In this document: positions 21,957 to 32,280 of the stretch, piece after piece
Position numbering within the stretch: position 1 is the first letter of the stretch
How the letters are laid out: each line of letters begins with the position of its first letter
Source: Orychophragmus violaceus
Lineage: Eukaryota; Streptophyta; Magnoliopsida; Brassicales; Brassicaceae
Assembly (NCBI GenBank): GCA_030180135.1
Contig: CM058239.1
Coordinates: 60,829,823-60,893,822 of the forward strand
Length of the DNA: 64,000 nt
Direction: 5' to 3'
Notes under the pieces: model-generated
Told to the model about the DNA's origin: nothing
Database searches by the model: none
Seen by the model: the letters and a program-made list of their open reading frames with translations, nothing else
Position numbers and translations under genes: made by a program

Positions 21957-22656
21957 CATCCACGAATCCTCCGGCTTCAGCTCAACAACAACAGCAACAA
22001 CCGCATGTGACGCCAGTGGTTGGTCGAAGATGTGCGCCAACGTAGTCGGTGGTGAATGCCATATTAGAGAAGAAAGAAGACGGGTCTGGACTCTGGACCT
22101 AGATGTGGGCACACTTTGACGGCAATTCCTGTCGTTGGTGAGGAAGGGTACTGTAATTACATTGGCCAGCGTCTCTTTTTGTTCGGTGGTGCGACGGCGG
22201 TTGAGGGTAATTCAGGAGGAACTAGAATGCCAAATTCAGCGGGAAATACCGGCATTCATATGTTTTCCCAACTCTGCATTTTCTTACTTTATGTTTGTTT
22301 GTTTCTAATGAATCTATAGATGATTTTCTCAACATTTCTTGATTTTCCATCAAATTATTTGTGTATTGTCATGCTTCAAGTCTACGTTTTGGATTTGGCC
22401 CTGCTGTATTTTGATGATTAGAGTATTGTTTCCTATGCAAGGTTAGGTGGTGCAACCGCTGAGGTCCATTGTTATGATGTAAATAGCTGAGGTGAGCATA
22501 AGATCGGAACTGTTGTCAAATTATATTTAACTGTCAAGTGCAATTGATGTGAAGCTATAATGATTACAGGCGTACAACATATGGAGAACCACCTAGCCCA
22601 AGAGCTACGCATGTTGCTACTTCTGTTGGGACCATGGTAGATTGGTAGTAATTCAG
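21957..22656 (+). pseudogene. BSL-type kelch/phosphatase gene fragment, broken
   Basis: Matches the start of the kelch domain of BSL proteins (BSU1-like Ser/Thr phosphatases of brassinosteroid signalling; BSL2/BSL3 type). Exon 1 reads QQQQQPHVTPVVGRRCAPT, stop, SVVNAILEKKEDG, then after a frame change GPRCGHTLTAIPVVGEEG, RLFLFGGATAVEGNSGGT. A second exon (22441-22485) reads LGGATAEVHCYDV. A third (22571-22656) reads TYGEPPSPRATHVATSVGTMV. Lesions: TAG at 22043-22045; a 7-bp duplication before GPRCGH; and an 8-bp duplication (ATTGGTAG) before the last exon end. Introns remain in place, so this is a DNA-level copy, not a retrocopy. The rest of kelch and the phosphatase domain are absent. Assignment is from family knowledge, without alignment. 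Confidence 0.8.
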
Positions 22657-23345
22657 GTACGGGGTAACTATGTTAGTGTGTATCGTCGACCTTAGTTTAC
22701 CAAGTCAAGATTACGGTTTGCTCAACGATATTTTTTTGATTGTCATTGAGCTTTATGAGATCGAAGCCATGTTTTTTCCCTTAAGAGATTCAATTTTTGT
22801 TCTCGATTAGTACCCTGCAAGTGACTACTGAAAACATCTCTGAGAAATTAACACCTAATCCGATATTGGAAGACATAATCCTTTAGACTGAACACTGTAA
22901 TAGGAGAGATTTTAGTTTCGTTCTAATATAAAATAGGAACTCAATATTGTTGAGCTAGGTGATCTTCCATCACTCTACCGCGAATTGGGTTCCTGTTATA
23001 GCTCTAATTATCATGTTACGACCTTTAGTGTCTCTAATCATCACTGACTCCTTCGCTTTTGAGATATCTTTTAATGTCATAAAAAGTCAATTTTTTGGGG
23101 ATATGTTTTGCGAGTTTATGTACATTATATGAAATCCATTTTTGCATTGGTACATCAGGTTTTAGATTTATCTGAATGGTTGGTGGCTACATTTAGATTG
23201 TATTTACCTGCCGATCATTCTTCTATTCTCCGTAGCTTTTAGTTGGTGTCAGAGATTGCACAACTATGCTTATGCATGCCCTACAGTATTCTGAGTGGTT
23301 AACTTTTTTGTTGGGCAGATTTGAGAGAAAGTAATCATGAGAAGA
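22657..23345. other. AT-rich non-coding DNA
   Basis: Starts with what looks like the next intron of the BSL-like pseudogene (donor GTACGG at 22657). I do not find the following BSL exon here. No open frame of note and no clear transposon ends. Confidence 0.4.
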
Positions 23346-23517
23346 CAGGGAAACTTTGCGGACTCACCTGCAAATGCATATGGATGGAGCTGGCAAGATA
23401 CATAATGCCCATTCCGATTTCCAAGATCAGTTAGAGGCATTTGCGCCTAAGAGGGACCAACCATATCCAGAATCACAAACAGAGGGTCAGTGGAGATGGA
23501 AAAGAGATGACCCCTAA
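23346..23517 (+). pseudogene. Unidentified exon-like open segment
   Basis: In one frame it reads THLQMHMDGAGKIHNAHSDF then DQLEAFAPKRDQPYPESQ, up to TAA at 23515-23517. The composition is protein-like, and an acceptor-like TTGGGCAG lies upstream at about 23318. I do not recognise the family. The segment GATCAGTTAGAGGCATTTGC at about 23427 recurs in altered form at about 23557, so part of it is duplicated. It could be a captured gene fragment or chance. Confidence 0.3.
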
Positions 23518-24265
23518 TATGCCAAGGTCTATGGCAACTGTTATTTACAATGAAGGTAAGATCAGTTAGAAGCATTTACGCTTAAGAGGGACCAACCGTA
23601 GTCTTCTCTGATTTTTTTCCTAGAACTATTCTTATGCTTAACATTTGTAAATCTCTCAAATAGCTACTGAAATGGATTTGACTTGGTATATAAGTTTTCT
23701 TTTGGCTGAGTTTTCTACTTTCCAACTTTTGGGTAATGTGATTTTCACATTTGTTTGTAAAAATTAATGAAACCAAATAGAGATGGATGTCAAACAAATT
23801 GGTTTGATATATACATGATTTTTGTGAAATCTGTTTTAAGTAATATATTAAAAATCAATGTTTTCAAAACACAGTAGAGTTATTGACTTATTTAGTTTTT
23901 TTGTACCAATTTATTCACATGAATCATTTCCAAAGAATATAGTTTGTATACAACAACAAAAGAACTTTCCACATGCCAAAAAGGAAAAATAAAAACCTTT
24001 ACCCATGGAATATAGTCTTTTAAACGTACACAAGTACGCATTCACCCAAATAAAGAACAAGATTACAACACTTCTTCAAATTATGTTTTGTTACGAGAAT
24101 ATCTATAAGGAAATGAGAAATTTATGTTCACAGAAAAACAATGTCTATATTTTGCTTCAGAAATCGGATATGCAGGACATATAATCAGAAGGTTACACAA
24201 ATAATTATTTACAGATTTAGACAAACATAATTCAGCTGGAAAACTAACAAGTGGATGAGACAAAA
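23518..24265. other. AT-rich non-coding DNA
   Basis: Contains the second copy of a roughly 35-bp segment at about 23557-23591 and otherwise low-complexity AT-rich DNA. No gene or transposon end recognised. Confidence 0.4.
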
Positions 24266-24429
24266 AGAAAATTACCATTACCAAATTTAGAAACCAAATA
24301 TACAACTCATTAGAAGAATGAAAAATCTAAACTCTTAAACCAAATACAGAAAATTACCATTACCAAATTTAGAAACCAAATATACAACTCATTAGAAGAA
24401 TGAAAAATCTAAACTCTTAAACCAAATAC
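24266..24429. repeat. 82-bp tandem duplication
   Basis: 24266-24347 is repeated at 24348-24429 with no difference that I can see (both contain CATTACCAAATTTAGAAACC and CTAAACTCTTAAACC). The near identity implies a recent slippage or unequal-exchange event. Confidence 0.9.
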
Positions 24430-24454
24430 AAATGATGTATAAATGATATATCAG

Positions 24455-24478
24455 CTCCGCGCGTGCGCACGCGCGGAG
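24455..24478. repeat. Perfect 24-bp GC-rich palindrome
   Basis: CTCCGCGCGTGC is followed directly by its exact reverse complement. It lies in AT-rich DNA 25 bp after the 82-bp duplication. Such hairpins occur near Helitron 3' ends and at some hairpin-type transposon termini, but no CTRR end or TIR partner is evident. Confidence 0.9.
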
Positions 24479-25551
24479 GTTACAGCCCCTAATATTAATA
24501 AATTGCTTAATCATATATTTTGCATCGAATCGCAAAATAAAGATGTTAAAATGTGGAAGTCCCTTGACTTCCAAATAGCTCAAGCCGCTTCAAGCTCCAT
24601 AACTCCAAGGAGAATGAAGATGAACCGAAGATGTCAAGAAAGAAGAACCACCACATTTGGATCTGCCTCCATATAAGCCTGAAAATCATGGACCCCTGAG
24701 GAATGTAAGAAAAATATTATTGTCATCTAAGACGTCAACAATGACCAAGAGGAAACCACAACAGTTTTCGTAGATGGTTAAATTCGATCCTTGGCTCTTA
24801 ACCCACGGAAAGAGTCATCTACCCAGTCCAGGCAACATGGTTTGGCTTTTCACAGAGAAATAATCACATTTTTTATTTTAATGTATCATTGTTGCCATAA
24901 TTATTCATATTGGTACTTCAGGTAATAAATTATTATTAACATATAGAGTTTAGTCTAAATAATATACAAAAACTCGCGAAATTGTCTTCACTAAAACCAT
25001 ATAATCAAGTAAAAGAATGACCACGCGGACCTTATTGTGGTTTTGTGGTCCTCCCCACCATCTGCGTTTTCCCATTTACTTCTTCACATAAAATACTCAT
25101 TTCCACTTAATCCAATGCCAACAAACGCAACGTAGTATATATTTTAACCCAAAAAATTACAAACAATTTCAAATAGTTTATAGGGTTTCACCGTAATTCG
25201 ATATTCTTAATTTCTTATATGTATACAAATAATCCGTTTCATATTGTAATAACTGAAAACTTTTCACACTAAATTTAATTTGAAAGAACAATCAAAACAT
25301 ACTCCAAAGACTAAGCTGATAATACATGAACATGTAATTTAACGATTTGGGCTAATGCCCTTGTTTTGACACCAGCAAGTTTAAACTCGTTTATAATATT
25401 GCATGTTGTTGAATAAAAAAAGACTAATACTCTATATGGTCACAAACTCTTCAACATTCTGATACTTATATACATCACAAAAGTACTATTCTAATTAAAA
25501 AAAAAAATGCTTATGAGATAAGATTAGCTAAGACGATGCTACATAGATTGA
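24479..25551. other. AT-rich DNA and 3' flank of the ARM/TPR gene
   Basis: No gene seen. The part next to 25552 is the downstream side of the - strand ARM/TPR gene and probably holds its 3' UTR and poly(A) site. Short protein-like text near 24560-24680 does not form a convincing exon set. Confidence 0.4.
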
Positions 25552-27516
25552 TCAGTCCAAGGGCTCAGGTAATTTCTTTCGTTGTATCATCATTCTTTCC
25601 TTCTTCTTCCCCGGTTCTTCTGCGATCGTGGATAAGCCTTAAAAGATTTAAAAATTAAACAAAAAATGTATTTATGTCATCAACTTTGAATTTTTTTTCG
25701 ATGTAGGAGAGATCCTAAAACTTATATTCCTACACATATATACGCATACGAAACTGAAAATACAATAATTTAACAACAGCAAAAAATTGAAAATACCATG
25801 ATTTTCCTCCTTGAGCATAGTCCTTCGAAGCTTCGTTGCTCTAGCCTCTTCAAACAGCCACGTTGCCTCCATCTTTTTGCTAATCATTTGAGCAGCATAG
25901 TAAGGGATTTTGCCACGAAAGGACCGGCCATTGACGAACATGATACAGTCCATCAAGCTTTCTCTTGAAAGCCCTTTGATGTCATAAGCTCTAGACCTTG
26001 TCCAGAGACTCTTACCATGCGAGTTCACAGGTTTAGACAAGCAAAGAGCTCTTGTGCAATCACTTATGGCTGCGTCTGCATCTCCAAGAAGTAAGTAACA
26101 CTCTCCTCTATCGCTATATAGACTCATTCTCTTTCTCATAAGTTTCAAAGGGCATAAGCCTATTGCTTCGTTGTAGCATTTAATAGCTCCCTCTATATCT
26201 CCTACACAAAGCAATTGATTTGCTTGCTGCTTAATCAAATTAACAACAACACTTGCCTCTGCCATCTTTTCTTGATTATCTCCCACTTTCAACCTACTCT
26301 CTCTCTTTCTCTTCTCTACTTTAACCCTCCATAGTTCTTTCAAAGCCTTTTGGGCCTTGTAAGTGTAAGCACAACCTTTCTTTGTATTGTAATCCATTAG
26401 AAGAACCCTAGTTATTCTATCACCTAGGTTTGGTCTATCATTAAGAGCTTTAAGCTCAACTAGGTCTACTAGATAAAACAATGATATGTCTAAGACTTTG
26501 TACCTTGTATCTTGGTCTTTGAGCAGAAGCAATAGGCAATCTATACCCATGTATTGCCAATCATCAGAAGACCGGGAGAGATTGCATAGACTCAAGATCA
26601 ATTCTCTCGATTCCGAGACATGCCCTCGCCCTTGTTTACCATAACAAAGAATCCGGATTAGTCCAATGCCCGCAGGAGAGGTGTGGTTAACCAATCCACC
26701 CCACATTTGGCTAAGCTCCTTGAGAAATCTTTTGCTGCAAATAAGAGAGATAGACCTTTGCTTGTAAGCAAAGCAATTGAGTAAATGAAGTGACCAACAT
26801 TGTAGCTGGCTTGCCCATTCCTCGGCTTTTCGATTTTCCATCTCAAGCCCTCCAAGTCCTCTAGTAAGCAAGTCACTGTGATACCTCACTCTTCCTTCTA
26901 TTTCTTGAACACTCACAAACCTTTCGTACACAACATCAAGACATGTTGTTGCAATCTCCATGGCTGATTTCACCACTTCATCCTCGTAAGCAGCCACTGC
27001 CTCAAACGTCCTCTCGTAGCTCGCCAAGTGACCTAACGCCCTAACCACCACTCTTTGCTCGACCCAACTCATTTTCCCTCTCATAAGCTCAACTAATGGA
27101 GCTATGACACCAGACTCCACAGCTTTCGCAGCAAACTCAGGCTTATTCATGGTGTAAGATCCAATGATATGAGCTGCATAGTAAGGAACATACACATTTT
27201 GACCAGTCATTAACCATTCTGCATCCTCAAGACCTTTCTTCAACAACTTTGCCATGCACTCGAAGACCCCGAGAGATGGTAACTCGGGGTTCTCGGGGTC
27301 GGCCATGGCGAATCTCCAGATGAAACTGAGTGTGAGAGCGAGCTCTGTGTCGTCTCTTGTCATGTGCATATCTCTCAGAGATAACTCTAACCATGCTTTT
27401 CTAACACAAGGGTCTTTTTCTTCCATGACACAGAAGAAACAACACTGTCTGAAACCGACAACAACGTGGGTCCTCCTGGCCATCTTGTTTGTACCCTTGC
27501 AAGAGAAGTGGTCCAT
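25552..27516 (-). CDS. ARM-repeat / TPR-like protein, two exons, about 601 aa
   Basis: Two exons: 27516-25797 and 25637-25552. The donor is CATG|GTATTT and the acceptor TTTAAG|GC, phase 1, giving the ending MLKEENHGLSTIAEEP ... PEPLD. The N-terminal two thirds is helical ARM-like text (GVIAPLVELMRGKMSW, QRVVVRALGHLASYE). Residues about 423-530 are TPR-like (ANQLLCVGDIEGAIKCYNEA, RGECYLLLGDADAAISDCTR, AYDIKGLSRESLMDC). It looks like the orthologue of AT5G43120, the gene next to TAF4 in Arabidopsis. ARM and TPR are protein-binding repeats; the molecular role is unknown. I chose the ATG at 27516 (MDHFSCKGTNK); the in-frame ATG at 27483 (MARRTHVVVG) is an alternative. The open frame runs on to 27837, but that part comes from poly(A/T) DNA and is probably leader. 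No lesion seen. Confidence 0.85.
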
Positions 27517-27748
27517 GAGTGATCTGAGATTTTGTTGGTGTTTTGGCTGTTTTTGCTGATTAAAGAAGGTTAAATATTTGACCAAAAAAAAAAAAAAAAA
27601 AAAAAAAAGAAGGTTAAATACAAAAAGGGAAAATAGGGTTTCTGTTTTTTTTTTTTTTTGTTGAAAAGTGAAACTAAAGTGGCCTAGTGACGTGATGACA
27701 TCTAGCGGCCGCATAAAAAAAAGTGAAATGCAAAAGGTCTTTTCCGCA
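27517..27748 (-). promoter_or_regulatory. 5' region of the ARM/TPR gene with A/T homopolymers
   Basis: Contains an A-rich run at about 27582-27608 and a T run at about 27645-27659. These flank a short unique piece and look like simple-sequence expansion in the leader or promoter. No firm TATA box assigned. Confidence 0.45.
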
Positions 27749-27751
27749 TAA

Positions 27752-28004
27752 GAGCTTGTCAATGGTAGTTTTTTAGGGGTTGTTAGCACAGTTTTTAAGG
27801 TAAACTTAATTAAAATAATAATATGTGTGGGTCCCATTTATCTAAGAACCCGTTTTTTACACTGTTCATATGACGTGGCGGTTTTTGATTGGTCGATTTG
27901 TTTTTTTTTCATTTTTAATTTTTTTTTTTTACTCTGTCCAAAAATATATATATATATATATTCAAATATAAATTAAGAACCCCAATTCACTATTGGACAT
28001 GCTC
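27752..28004. mobile_element. MITE, PIF/Harbinger-like (253 bp)
   Basis: Ends are imperfect inverted repeats: + strand GAGCTTGTCAATGG at 27752, and - strand GAGCATGTCCAATAG from 28004. The trinucleotide TAA flanks both sides (27749-27751, 28005-28007), the TWA duplication expected for PIF/Harbinger. The interior is non-coding and AT-rich with a (TA)n run at about 27944-27960. It lies 236 bp upstream of the ARM/TPR start codon, so it may supply promoter sequence. Confidence 0.7.
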
Positions 28005-28008
28005 TAAA

Positions 28009-28319
28009 CAATTCCAAAAGTTGATTAATGGTTTTGTAGTAAGTCGTTTTTACTTGCACTCTTGTAAAAGAAAAGAAATCTAAATAGATGATATGACATG
28101 CCTGGTGCATAAAGACGATTGATTTGAAGAAAAATATTACACATACTTTTATATTTAAGGAATTTTTATCAATCAATATAACATGAGATGTAAATTAAAG
28201 GAAGTGTGAGAGTATTTAATGAGAATAGCATCATCCGTATAAATGTACATCTGAATTAGAACATAACATAATTTCTTGTGCATGAATATACGCCATAAAA
28301 GGAACCACCTTAGTTAGAA
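28009..28319. other. AT-rich spacer
   Basis: Nothing supported. Probably intergenic DNA or a further decayed part of the Copia remnant to its right. Confidence 0.4.
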
Positions 28320-28699
28320 TGACAAGAGAGTTTTGAAAGAAAAACCTTTTTGTTTATTTGAAACTTGATTAGAGAGGATGAGCTACAAAATGTTTATATA
28401 GGGAGCTAACAATAGAGAATTTAGGTCATCTTGAATTGTATCTCTTTAGCTGTCAAATTGAGTCATAAATTAATGAAAATTGAGTCATAAATTAAGGATA
28501 AGAGAGCATTAAATTGGGTTTGGAGAACGTTTTCACCTCTATCTTTTTACCTTTTCTGACAAGTTTAGAGACCGTTGAAGATTTTGTCGTGTTTTGTTTC
28601 TTCAACATAAGCTTGTCTTCGATTGGGCCTGAATTGATTTTTGTCGGTTTTGAGGCTTGGTTCAATGCTGAGGTTTGACCTAATGTTGTATTGCTCACA
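28320..28699 (-). repeat. Probable 3' LTR of a Copia remnant
   Basis: On - the LTR would start TGAGCAATACAACATTAGG, directly after the purine-rich stretch TTTGAGGGGAATG (about 28700-28712), the expected polypurine tract. The distal end is not defined, since the partner LTR is not in the window. A short direct repeat (TTGAGTCATAAATTAA) sits at about 28456-28495. Confidence 0.5.
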
Positions 28700-29375
28700 T
28701 TCCCCTCAAACTTGCGGTGAGAAATATCGATGCACCAAGTGAATCGAAAATCGCAGAACTCTCTTCGTGGTAAGGAGTTGCTAAAATGTCTTTGAATTGT
28801 AGGTGAGCTGATACATGTTTTATTTCAATGAGGCCAAGTGCAACTTGCTCATGTATGTAGTGATAATCAATATCAAAATATTTTGACCGATTGTGGAGAG
28901 TTGGATTGGCACTTAAGTAAACCGCTGAGAGATTGTCACAATGAAGAAGATTTACTTGAGGTTGCGAGATACCAATATCATGTAAAAGAAATGAGACCCA
29001 TATGAGTTCTTGAGATGTTGCTGCAAGTGATCTATACTCAGTCTTTGTTGATGATCTTGAGATAGTTGGTTGCATGCAGTGTTGCTGACCAAGAAACAAG
29101 ATTTGATCCAAAGCAATAAGAAATAACCAGTTGTGGAGTGTCGTGCGTCTCTGCATCCTGCCCAATCACTACCACAATATGCATATAGAGCCAGTTACTA
29201 GTATTTTATGATGTTAATACCCATGTTTATTGTACCTTTTATGTATTTGAGAACATGCTTAAGGAGATTGAAGTCTTATACAGTAGGATAGTGCATCCTT
29301 TGACATACAAACTGAAAATACATTTTTGATTCTCCAACACATATAAACCCTTACGCTGAGGACCCTTGGACACCA
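28700..29375 (-). pseudogene. Copia RT end and RNase H remnant
   Basis: The open piece 29165-28695 encodes the Copia RNase H end: QPTISRSSTKTEYRSLAATS, ELIWVSFLLHDIGISQP, LLHCDNLSAVYLSANPTLHN, DYHYIHEQVALGLIEIKHVS. Farther up, broken frames read FVCQRMHYPTVYDFNLLKHV and LKYIKGTINMGI, the end of RT. The Athila-1 LTR interrupts it at 29376. Its wording differs from the Copia elements A-D, so it is another lineage. Dead. Confidence 0.85.
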
Positions 29376-30537
29376 TGATATACCATGGATTTTAGGGTTT
29401 TTAACCATGGTATATGTCTTCTTATCGAGTCTTTTAGAGTCCTTTGTAGTCCTTCTATCTATGTTTTCAGGTCTAGACACGTTTAGAGCGGATTTGGACA
29501 TTATGGCGCATTCTGGAGCATTTTGGAGATTTAACCCGAGAGGAAGAGTTCACTGCCCATTTCACAGACCTGTGTCGATCGACACAATATGTGCATCGAT
29601 CGACACAAGGTCGACACTGACAATTCTCGGCGTTTTATCAAGAGTTTGGAATTTGCACTTTTGCCCAGAAGTTTTTCATAATTACAAAGAAGCTCCAGCC
29701 GTGATTAGATCATTATATTAGGGTTTTTGAGCCATTGTTTAGGCGACACTTTATTTTACATTGAGAGAGTTAGGGGCTGATCTTGTACTCGAGAGAGAAG
29801 AGATTTCGAACCCCAGTTCTTTATTCTATTATATGCTATTTGGTTTTCTATTCATGATGTCTTTTGTTTCGATGATCATGTCTGAGTAGTTTACCTGTTA
29901 GGTTTAGGGATTCTCACAGGGGATTTCATGGAATTATAGGTTGATCAATCTGTAGGGATTCACATCTGCTAGTTCTTCATCTAGGGTTGTTTTTAATGCT
30001 TAATCTGAATTAGCTACCCAGATTTATGATGTTAGGTTGATTTCCGCAACGACAGTTGGTTAATTAACTAGAAAAACCTAGATGAGCAATTTGACTATTC
30101 GCAAAATAATTTGGTTTAGAAGAATTGTGAACGAAAGAACTTGAGATTAATGCTTGTTTAGAACTCTAGAATTCGCAACGAAAGTTGGCTTGCTAGGTTG
30201 TTAGACATAGATAATATTCGCAACGAAAGTTGGTCTGTTATAATTCTGTGATTCTAGTTCTAGAACAGTTCTTAATTATATCTCTATTGATAGATTAAAC
30301 TGTGTTCCTGATTTCCTGAGAACTCCCTTAACTTGACGCCTTCGCTTCTTGCTTACAACCGATCTAATTTACTTTTCTGTTTGATTTACTGCTTATTCTC
30401 TGTTTCACCTAGCTTAACCTGAAATTCTATAATCTATCGTAAGGTCTAGAGTCCCTGTGGATTTCGATACCCTATATACTACTGTCACGTCTGTGCACTT
30501 GCAGTGTAGATCTAGGGATTAAAACCTGATCATATCA
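29376..30537 (+). repeat. 5' LTR of Athila-1
   Basis: 1162 bp, from TGATATACCATGG to CATATCA. The first bases match the Athila-2 LTRs (TGATATACCATGGATTTTAG) and both show the series of TTCGCAACGAAAGTTGG-like repeats around 30150-30230, so the two elements are related subfamilies. It contains a CGATCG dyad pair at 29571-29607. Confidence 0.9.
29571..29607. repeat. CGATCG dyad pair (Athila-1 LTR)
   Basis: TGTGTCGATCGACACA at 29571 (perfect palindrome) and TGCATCGATCGACACA at 29592; start spacing 21 bp. Confidence 0.9.
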
Positions 30538-30562
30538 AGTTTTTGACGCCGTTGCCGGGGAC
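30538..30562 (+). promoter_or_regulatory. Athila-type primer binding site
   Basis: TTTTTGACGCCGTTGCCGGG directly follows the LTR, matching the Athila form (TTTTTGGCGCCGTTGCCGGG, usually assigned to tRNA-Asp) with one change. Confidence 0.75.
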
Positions 30563-30665
30563 TCTTTTGAGTCTTCGGTAGATTTGAACTTAAGGTTTAG
30601 ACTAGGTTTTTGTTTTTGGTTACTAATTTATCTGTTTTTCTCTGTCGCAGGTCTGATATTCGCTT

Positions 30666-30752
30666 AGCATCGATCGACGCATCTTCTGAATCGATCGTTG
30701 CAGGGCGAATTTGATTTGAATCGATCGTTGCCTCTTAGCATCAATCGTTGCA
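30666..30752. repeat. Two CGATCG dyad pairs (Athila-1 leader)
   Basis: Dyads start at 30666, 30687, 30717 and 30737. Spacing within pairs is 21 and 20 bp. The last copy is mutated in the core (CAATCG). Confidence 0.85.
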
Positions 30753-30771
30753 CTGCGATTACCGACGGTTT

Positions 30772-32280
30772 ATGCAGACGCGTGAGACCAGAAGTAATCC
30801 AAACTCGAATCTCGTGAATCTCAGGCTTGAAGAACTTGCTAGACTAGAGAGAACAAACAGAAAGGGTCACCGAGCAAGGATGAACAACAATCGCTTGATT
30901 CTGATACCTGATGCTGAAGGCGTCCTAAGGGACCTACATAACAATCCTTACAATGCTGCTGGGCAAAGGATTGATGATGAGGGAGAAGTGATCCCTGAAC
31001 CTGAACCTCAACCTCAACCTGAAGGTCAGAGGCAGATGGTTGCTGCTAATGAGAGGACTCTTGCTGACTACAACCGACCGTATGAGTTCTATGCTAACCG
31101 ATCAGCAATTGTACCTCCTGGATTTGAGAGGAATGATTTTGAGATCAAGACTGTCTACTACACTCTGCTGAGACAGAATCCTTTCCATGGTCTCCCACAC
31201 GAGCAGCCGATGGATCACATTGATGGCTTTGAAGACTTCGTCACTGGGATGAAGTACAATGGGGTGAACTATGATTTTCTCTACCTTAAGCTTTTCCCCT
31301 ATTCTCTCGCTGGAGAGGCTTTAGCTTGGCTGAAGCAACTTGCACCTGGAAAGTTTACTACTTGGGATGTTGTGAAGAGAGAGTTCTTGAGGCACTTTTA
31401 TGATGATTCTCGCTCTGATCAGTTGAGACAGGATATTCTCACCTTCACCCAAGGTCCTACAGAGCCTCTTAAGACTGCATGGATGAGGTTTAAGAAGTAC
31501 CAAGGAGATTGTCCACACCATGGGTTCTCTGAAGTGACGCTGTTGGGCATATTCTTCAGAGGCATTGATCTACATGATCAGTCTGCATTGGACAATTCCA
31601 TCAATGGAAATTTCAACACAAGGACTCCTGAGCAATCTAAGACACTGATTGATAACTTGGTAAGCAGCAATAGCGCCAAGAATGGTGATAGAAGAAGGAA
31701 GGAGTCCGGTGAAAAGATAGATAATCTGGAGATTGCTGATATTAGGAATAAGCTGGACACTGTTCATAGTTTGTTGACTGGGAAGAAAACTTTCCACTTT
31801 GCTCAGGATGTTGAGATATTTAAGGCTGAAAAAGACAACCAAGAAGAGGATGTGAACTACATCAGTGGCTCTGGATTTCAAGGAAATAGGTTTGGAAATC
31901 AGCAAGGTAATTCTTACTAGAGGACTTATGGATCATCCTCCTATCAGACACCTTATGCTGCTAGTGCTCATGAGAGCAAGATGGAAGCAATGATGGAGCA
32001 AATGCTGGAAGGTCAGACTAAGACTGCTGTAGACTTTAACAGGAAGATTGATGCTGTGTATGAAAATCTGAATGGGAAGTTTGAATCATTGAGCACACAT
32101 ATGAAGAAGCTGGATGTTCAAATCCAACAGACATCTCAAGCAGTGCAAAGGCAAAATGGAGCTGGGAAAGCTGAACAGAACAAATTCGTCAATGCTGTGA
32201 TCATAAGAGATGAGATTGACTTGCTAGGAGAAGAAGAGAGCATAATCTCAGATTTTTTTGGAAGAATTCTGTCTGTCTGA
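30772..32280 (+). pseudogene. Athila-1 gag, one in-frame stop
   Basis: From ATG 30772 (MQTRETRSNPNSN) an open frame runs to TAG at 31918-31920, then stays in the same frame to 32280. The gag core is present: FHGLPHEQPMDHIDGFEDFV, YLKLFPYSLAGEALAWLKQL, WDVVKREFLRHFYDD, then the coiled region ESKMEAMMEQMLEGQ. At 32251-32258 a run of seven T marks the shift into the next frame (32258-33033). Apart from this stop and shift the coding text is good, so inactivation is not very old. Dyad pairs at 30666-30752 lie just upstream. Confidence 0.85.

Noticed and set aside
24540..24690. Small gene near 24540-24690
   Set aside because: A 77-codon frame exists, but there is no domain, no good start context and no exon structure.
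27517..27837. N-terminal extension of the ARM/TPR protein
   Set aside because: The open frame continues upstream, but the residues come from A/T homopolymers and include a run of Phe. It is better explained as leader DNA.
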